Source of the DNA: Faucicola osloensis_D
GTDB taxonomy: Bacteria; Pseudomonadota; Gammaproteobacteria; Pseudomonadales; Moraxellaceae
Strand: one strand, 5' to 3'
Length of the DNA: 64,000 nucleotides
Assembly: GCA_020041925.1 (NCBI GenBank)
Contig: CP083409.1
Positions 61,664 through 64,000 of the stretch are shown in pieces. The first letter of the stretch is position 1, and every line of letters begins with the position of its first letter. The position numbers and the translations under genes were made by a program. The notes under the pieces were generated by a model, which saw nothing but the letters and a program-made list of their open reading frames with translations, had not been told where the DNA came from and did no database searches.

Positions 61664-62779
61664 ATGTCAGCGCATAACCCCATCAAACGTAAACTCACCA
61701 AAAAAATCTACGTCGGTAATGTCGCAGTAGGCGGTGACGCCCCCATTAGTGTGCAAAGTATGACCAATACCGATACCTGTGATGTCGATGCCACTGTGGC
61801 ACAGATTCAGCGCTGTGTGGATGCCGGTGCTGATCTGATGCGCGTTTCTACGCCAACGATGGAAAGCGTAAAAGCCTTTGCCGAAATCAAAAGACAAGTT
61901 TCTGTGCCATTGGTCGCAGACGTTCATTTTGATTATAAAATTGCACTGGCGGTGGCTGATGCCGGTGCAGACTGTTTACGTATCAACCCAGGTAATATCG
62001 GCAATGAACAAAAAGTGCGTGAAGTGATTGCCGCCGCCAAACATCATGGCATCAGTATGCGCATTGGCGTAAACGCGGGGTCACTAGAAAAAGACATCCA
62101 AAAAAAATATGGTGAACCCACGGGTGAAGCAATGCTTGAATCGGCGATGCGCCATATTGATATTTTAGATCGTAATAACTTTGATCAATTTAAAATCTCA
62201 GTCAAAGCCAGTAATGTGTTTTTGACCATGGATGCGTATCGGTTGATTTCTGCACAAGTTGACAATCCCCTGCATTTAGGTGTGACAGAAGCAGGGGTGT
62301 ACCGCACAGGTACCGTGAAGTCTGCGATTGCCTTAGGCGGGCTATTACTAGAAGGTATTGGCGATACCATGCGTATTTCGCTAGCCGCTGAGCCAGAAGA
62401 AGAAATTAAAATCGGTTTTGATATCTTAAAATCACTGGGTATCCGTAGTAATGGGGTGAATTTTATCGCCTGCCCTAGCTGCTCACGCCAAGAGTTTGAT
62501 GTGATTCGGGTGATGATGGACTTAGAAAAACGCCTAGAAGATATCCGTGAGCCAATGGATGTGTCGGTGATTGGCTGTAAAGTCAATGGTCCAGGGGAAG
62601 CCAAAGAAGCTGACATTGGCGTGGTGGGTGCTAGTCCAAATAGCCTAGTATATAAAAATGGGGAAAAATCACATTTGATTGATACCACCAAGCTTGCTGA
62701 TGAGATTGAAGCCATGGTCCGTCAAAAAGTGGCTGAACGTGAAGCGCAGCGCGCCAATGAAATTTTACGGGTTAAATAA
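61664..62779 (+). CDS. ispG: (E)-4-hydroxy-3-methylbut-2-enyl-diphosphate synthase
   Basis: A 371-residue [4Fe-4S] enzyme of the MEP isoprenoid pathway, converting MEcPP to HMBPP. PISVQSMTNTDTCDV near residue 28 is the N-terminal signature. Cluster cysteines are in FIACPSCSRQEFDV near residue 270 and the next motif VIGCKVNGPGEAKEADIG near 304. Length matches the E. coli enzyme. It lies in the standard rodZ-ispG-hisS order, 55 bases after rodZ and 48 before hisS. Confidence 0.95.
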   Translation: MSAHNPIKRKLTKKIYVGNVAVGGDAPISVQSMTNTDTCDVDATVAQIQRCVDAGADLMRVSTPTMESVKAFAEIKRQVSVPLVADVHFDYKIALAVADAGADCLRINPGNIGNEQKVREVIAAAKHHGISMRIGVNAGSLEKDIQKKYGEPTGEAMLESAMRHIDILDRNNFDQFKISVKASNVFLTMDAYRLISAQVDNPLHLGVTEAGVYRTGTVKSAIALGGLLLEGIGDTMRISLAAEPEEEIKIGFDILKSLGIRSNGVNFIACPSCSRQEFDVIRVMMDLEKRLEDIREPMDVSVIGCKVNGPGEAKEADIGVVGASPNSLVYKNGEKSHLIDTTKLADEIEAMVRQKVAEREAQRANEILRVK

Positions 62780-62827
62780 TTTTTGTATCGTTTATTTTTT
62801 TAGTTTGCATTTTTTGGGAAATTGACC

Positions 62828-64000
62828 ATGTTAAAATCCATTAAAGGGTTTAATGATATCTTACATATTGAGACAGAATCTACGCGCCCATCGAGTGAGT
62901 GGCGCCAACTTGAAAGCAGCCTTATCGATGTGCTCAATCAATTTGGCTTTGAGCAAATACGCCTCCCAATCGTTGAAGAAACCCAGCTATTTGCCCGTGC
63001 GATTGGCGATGCCACTGACATTGTCGAAAAGGAAATGTATAGCTTTTATGACAAATCCAACCCACCTACGGCATTGACGCTACGCCCTGAAGGCACGGCA
63101 GGCGCGGTACGTGCCGTGGTGGAGCATAACTTATTGCGGGGTGACAATCCAAAACTTTGGTACATCGGTCCTATGTTTCGCTATGAACAACCGCAAAAAG
63201 GCCGTTATCGTCAGTTTCACCAATTAGGGGTTGAGAGTTTTGGCAGTGAATTGGCGGATGCCGATGCTGAGCTCATTATCATGACTTACCAAATGTGGCA
63301 AAAACTGGGTATTTTAGACGTGGTTCAACTTGAGATTAATAGCTTGGGTGAGATAGATGAGCGACTGGCGTATCGCCAAGCCTTGGTGGATTTTTTAACC
63401 GATAAAAAATCTCAATTGGATGAAGATAGTCAGCGCCGCTTAACCACCAACCCACTACGTATTTTGGATAGTAAAGATAAAAATACCCAACAAATTTTAG
63501 AGGATGCCCCAAAGCTTGCTGACTTTTTGGGGGCAGCAAGCCAGCAGCATTTTGAAGCCTTACAACACTATCTTAATGCAGTCGGCATCAATTTTGTGAT
63601 TAATCCAAAACTGGTACGGGGTTTAGATTATTACAATAAAACCGTATTTGAATGGACAACTGACCAGCTAGGTAGCCAAGCCACAGTGTGTGCTGGGGGT
63701 CGTTATGATGGACTTATCAGACAAATCAAATCTATTGGCAGTGATAAACCAGCCGCCTCCGAGCCTGCTGTAGGTTTTGCCATGGGGCTTGAGCGTTTGC
63801 TGTTACTCATGCAAAAGGTGCATCCATTTGAGGCAACACCTGCCTGTGATGTATTTGTGGTCGCCCATCCTGATGTTTACACCGATGCCATCAAATTTGC
63901 CCATGAGCTGCGTACGCGACGTTCAAATCTTCGCGTGAAAATGGCAAGTGCCACGAGCTTAAAAGCGCAAATGAAGAAAGCCGACAAATCAGGTGCGCAA
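62828..64000 (+). CDS. hisS: histidyl-tRNA synthetase, partial (3' end outside window)
   Basis: The frame from the ATG at 62828 stays open for 391 codons to the window end, so the C-terminal part is cut off. Class II motif 2 is YIGPMFRYEQPQKGRYRQFHQ near residue 115. The histidine-specific motifs LVRGLDYYNKTVFEW near residue 262 and AGGRYDGLI near residue 292 are present. The start of the anticodon-binding domain is seen at the end. The enzyme charges tRNA-His. E. coli HisS is 424 residues, so only the last 30-40 residues are missing. Confidence 0.95.
   Translation, partial: MLKSIKGFNDILHIETESTRPSSEWRQLESSLIDVLNQFGFEQIRLPIVEETQLFARAIGDATDIVEKEMYSFYDKSNPPTALTLRPEGTAGAVRAVVEHNLLRGDNPKLWYIGPMFRYEQPQKGRYRQFHQLGVESFGSELADADAELIIMTYQMWQKLGILDVVQLEINSLGEIDERLAYRQALVDFLTDKKSQLDEDSQRRLTTNPLRILDSKDKNTQQILEDAPKLADFLGAASQQHFEALQHYLNAVGINFVINPKLVRGLDYYNKTVFEWTTDQLGSQATVCAGGRYDGLIRQIKSIGSDKPAASEPAVGFAMGLERLLLLMQKVHPFEATPACDVFVVAHPDVYTDAIKFAHELRTRRSNLRVKMASATSLKAQMKKADKSGAQ

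Noticed and set aside
62185..62715. 176-codon frame antisense to ispG
   Set aside because: Shadow of a strongly conserved gene.
1..64000. tRNA, rRNA, insertion sequences, prophage or defence islands
   Set aside because: No cloverleaf-like sequences, transposase or integrase motifs, terminal inverted repeats or defence-type genes were seen on either strand.

Overview
The window is a bacterial chromosomal segment from a gammaproteobacterium, most likely family Moraxellaceae (a Moraxella or Psychrobacter-like organism). The basis is moderately AT-rich DNA, the protein relationships, the recC-recB-recD order, the rlmN-pilW-rodZ-ispG-hisS cluster and the mix of transporter and sulfur genes. It is gene-dense and almost entirely core metabolism and DNA repair. 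I see no prophage, insertion sequence, CRISPR array, tRNA, rRNA or integrase.

Layout. 1-5.3 kb: tail of a probable FAD oxidoreductase, an acyl-CoA ligase, the ribosomal oxygenase gene roxA with an unknown partner gene, and a purine phosphoribosyltransferase. 5.3-16.4 kb: recC-recB-recD on the minus strand, with RecB and RecC clearly longer than the E. coli proteins. 16.8-20.8 kb: a small acidic protein, a DUF1275 membrane protein, fabI, folE and a nitronate monooxygenase gene. 20.8-33.1 kb: a sulfur/thiol region with ggt, cysG, cysH, a DUF934 gene, cysI, sat, cysA, cysW, cysT and a sulfate-binding protein gene. It covers sulfate import, activation by Sat, reduction by CysH and CysI, and siroheme supply by CysG. 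33.3-35.1 kb: xseA-xseB. 35.1-41.1 kb: kup, then an EmrAB-type efflux pair divergent from a TetR-family regulator. 41.2-43.8 kb: a frameshifted metallophosphoesterase gene and mnmA, whose stop codon lies at the start of a 7-bp tandem repeat array. 43.8-47 kb: znuB, znuC and znuA with a near-perfect Zur box. 47-57.7 kb: a MipA-type outer-membrane protein gene, a secreted nuclease lipoprotein gene, queC, two peroxiredoxin genes, mscS, rlmKL, a META-domain lipoprotein gene, dusB and small unknown genes. 58.3-64 kb: rlmN-pilW-rodZ-ispG-hisS, with hisS running off the window end.

The most unusual signal is a 15-bp sequence, TTGCTTAGGCTATTT, present in four exact copies. One lies in each of recD, recB, recC and cysG, always inside a stretch that codes for a linker, where it yields Asn-Ser-Leu-Ser. 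Two degenerate copies lie elsewhere. It behaves like a DNA-level motif (uptake, recombination or chromosome-organisation signal) accommodated in protein linkers. Other points worth checking are the frameshift in the phosphoesterase active-site region, the heptamer array after mnmA, a CysA lacking its C-terminal domain with its 3' end inside a short repeat, and several strong inverted repeats in divergent promoter regions.
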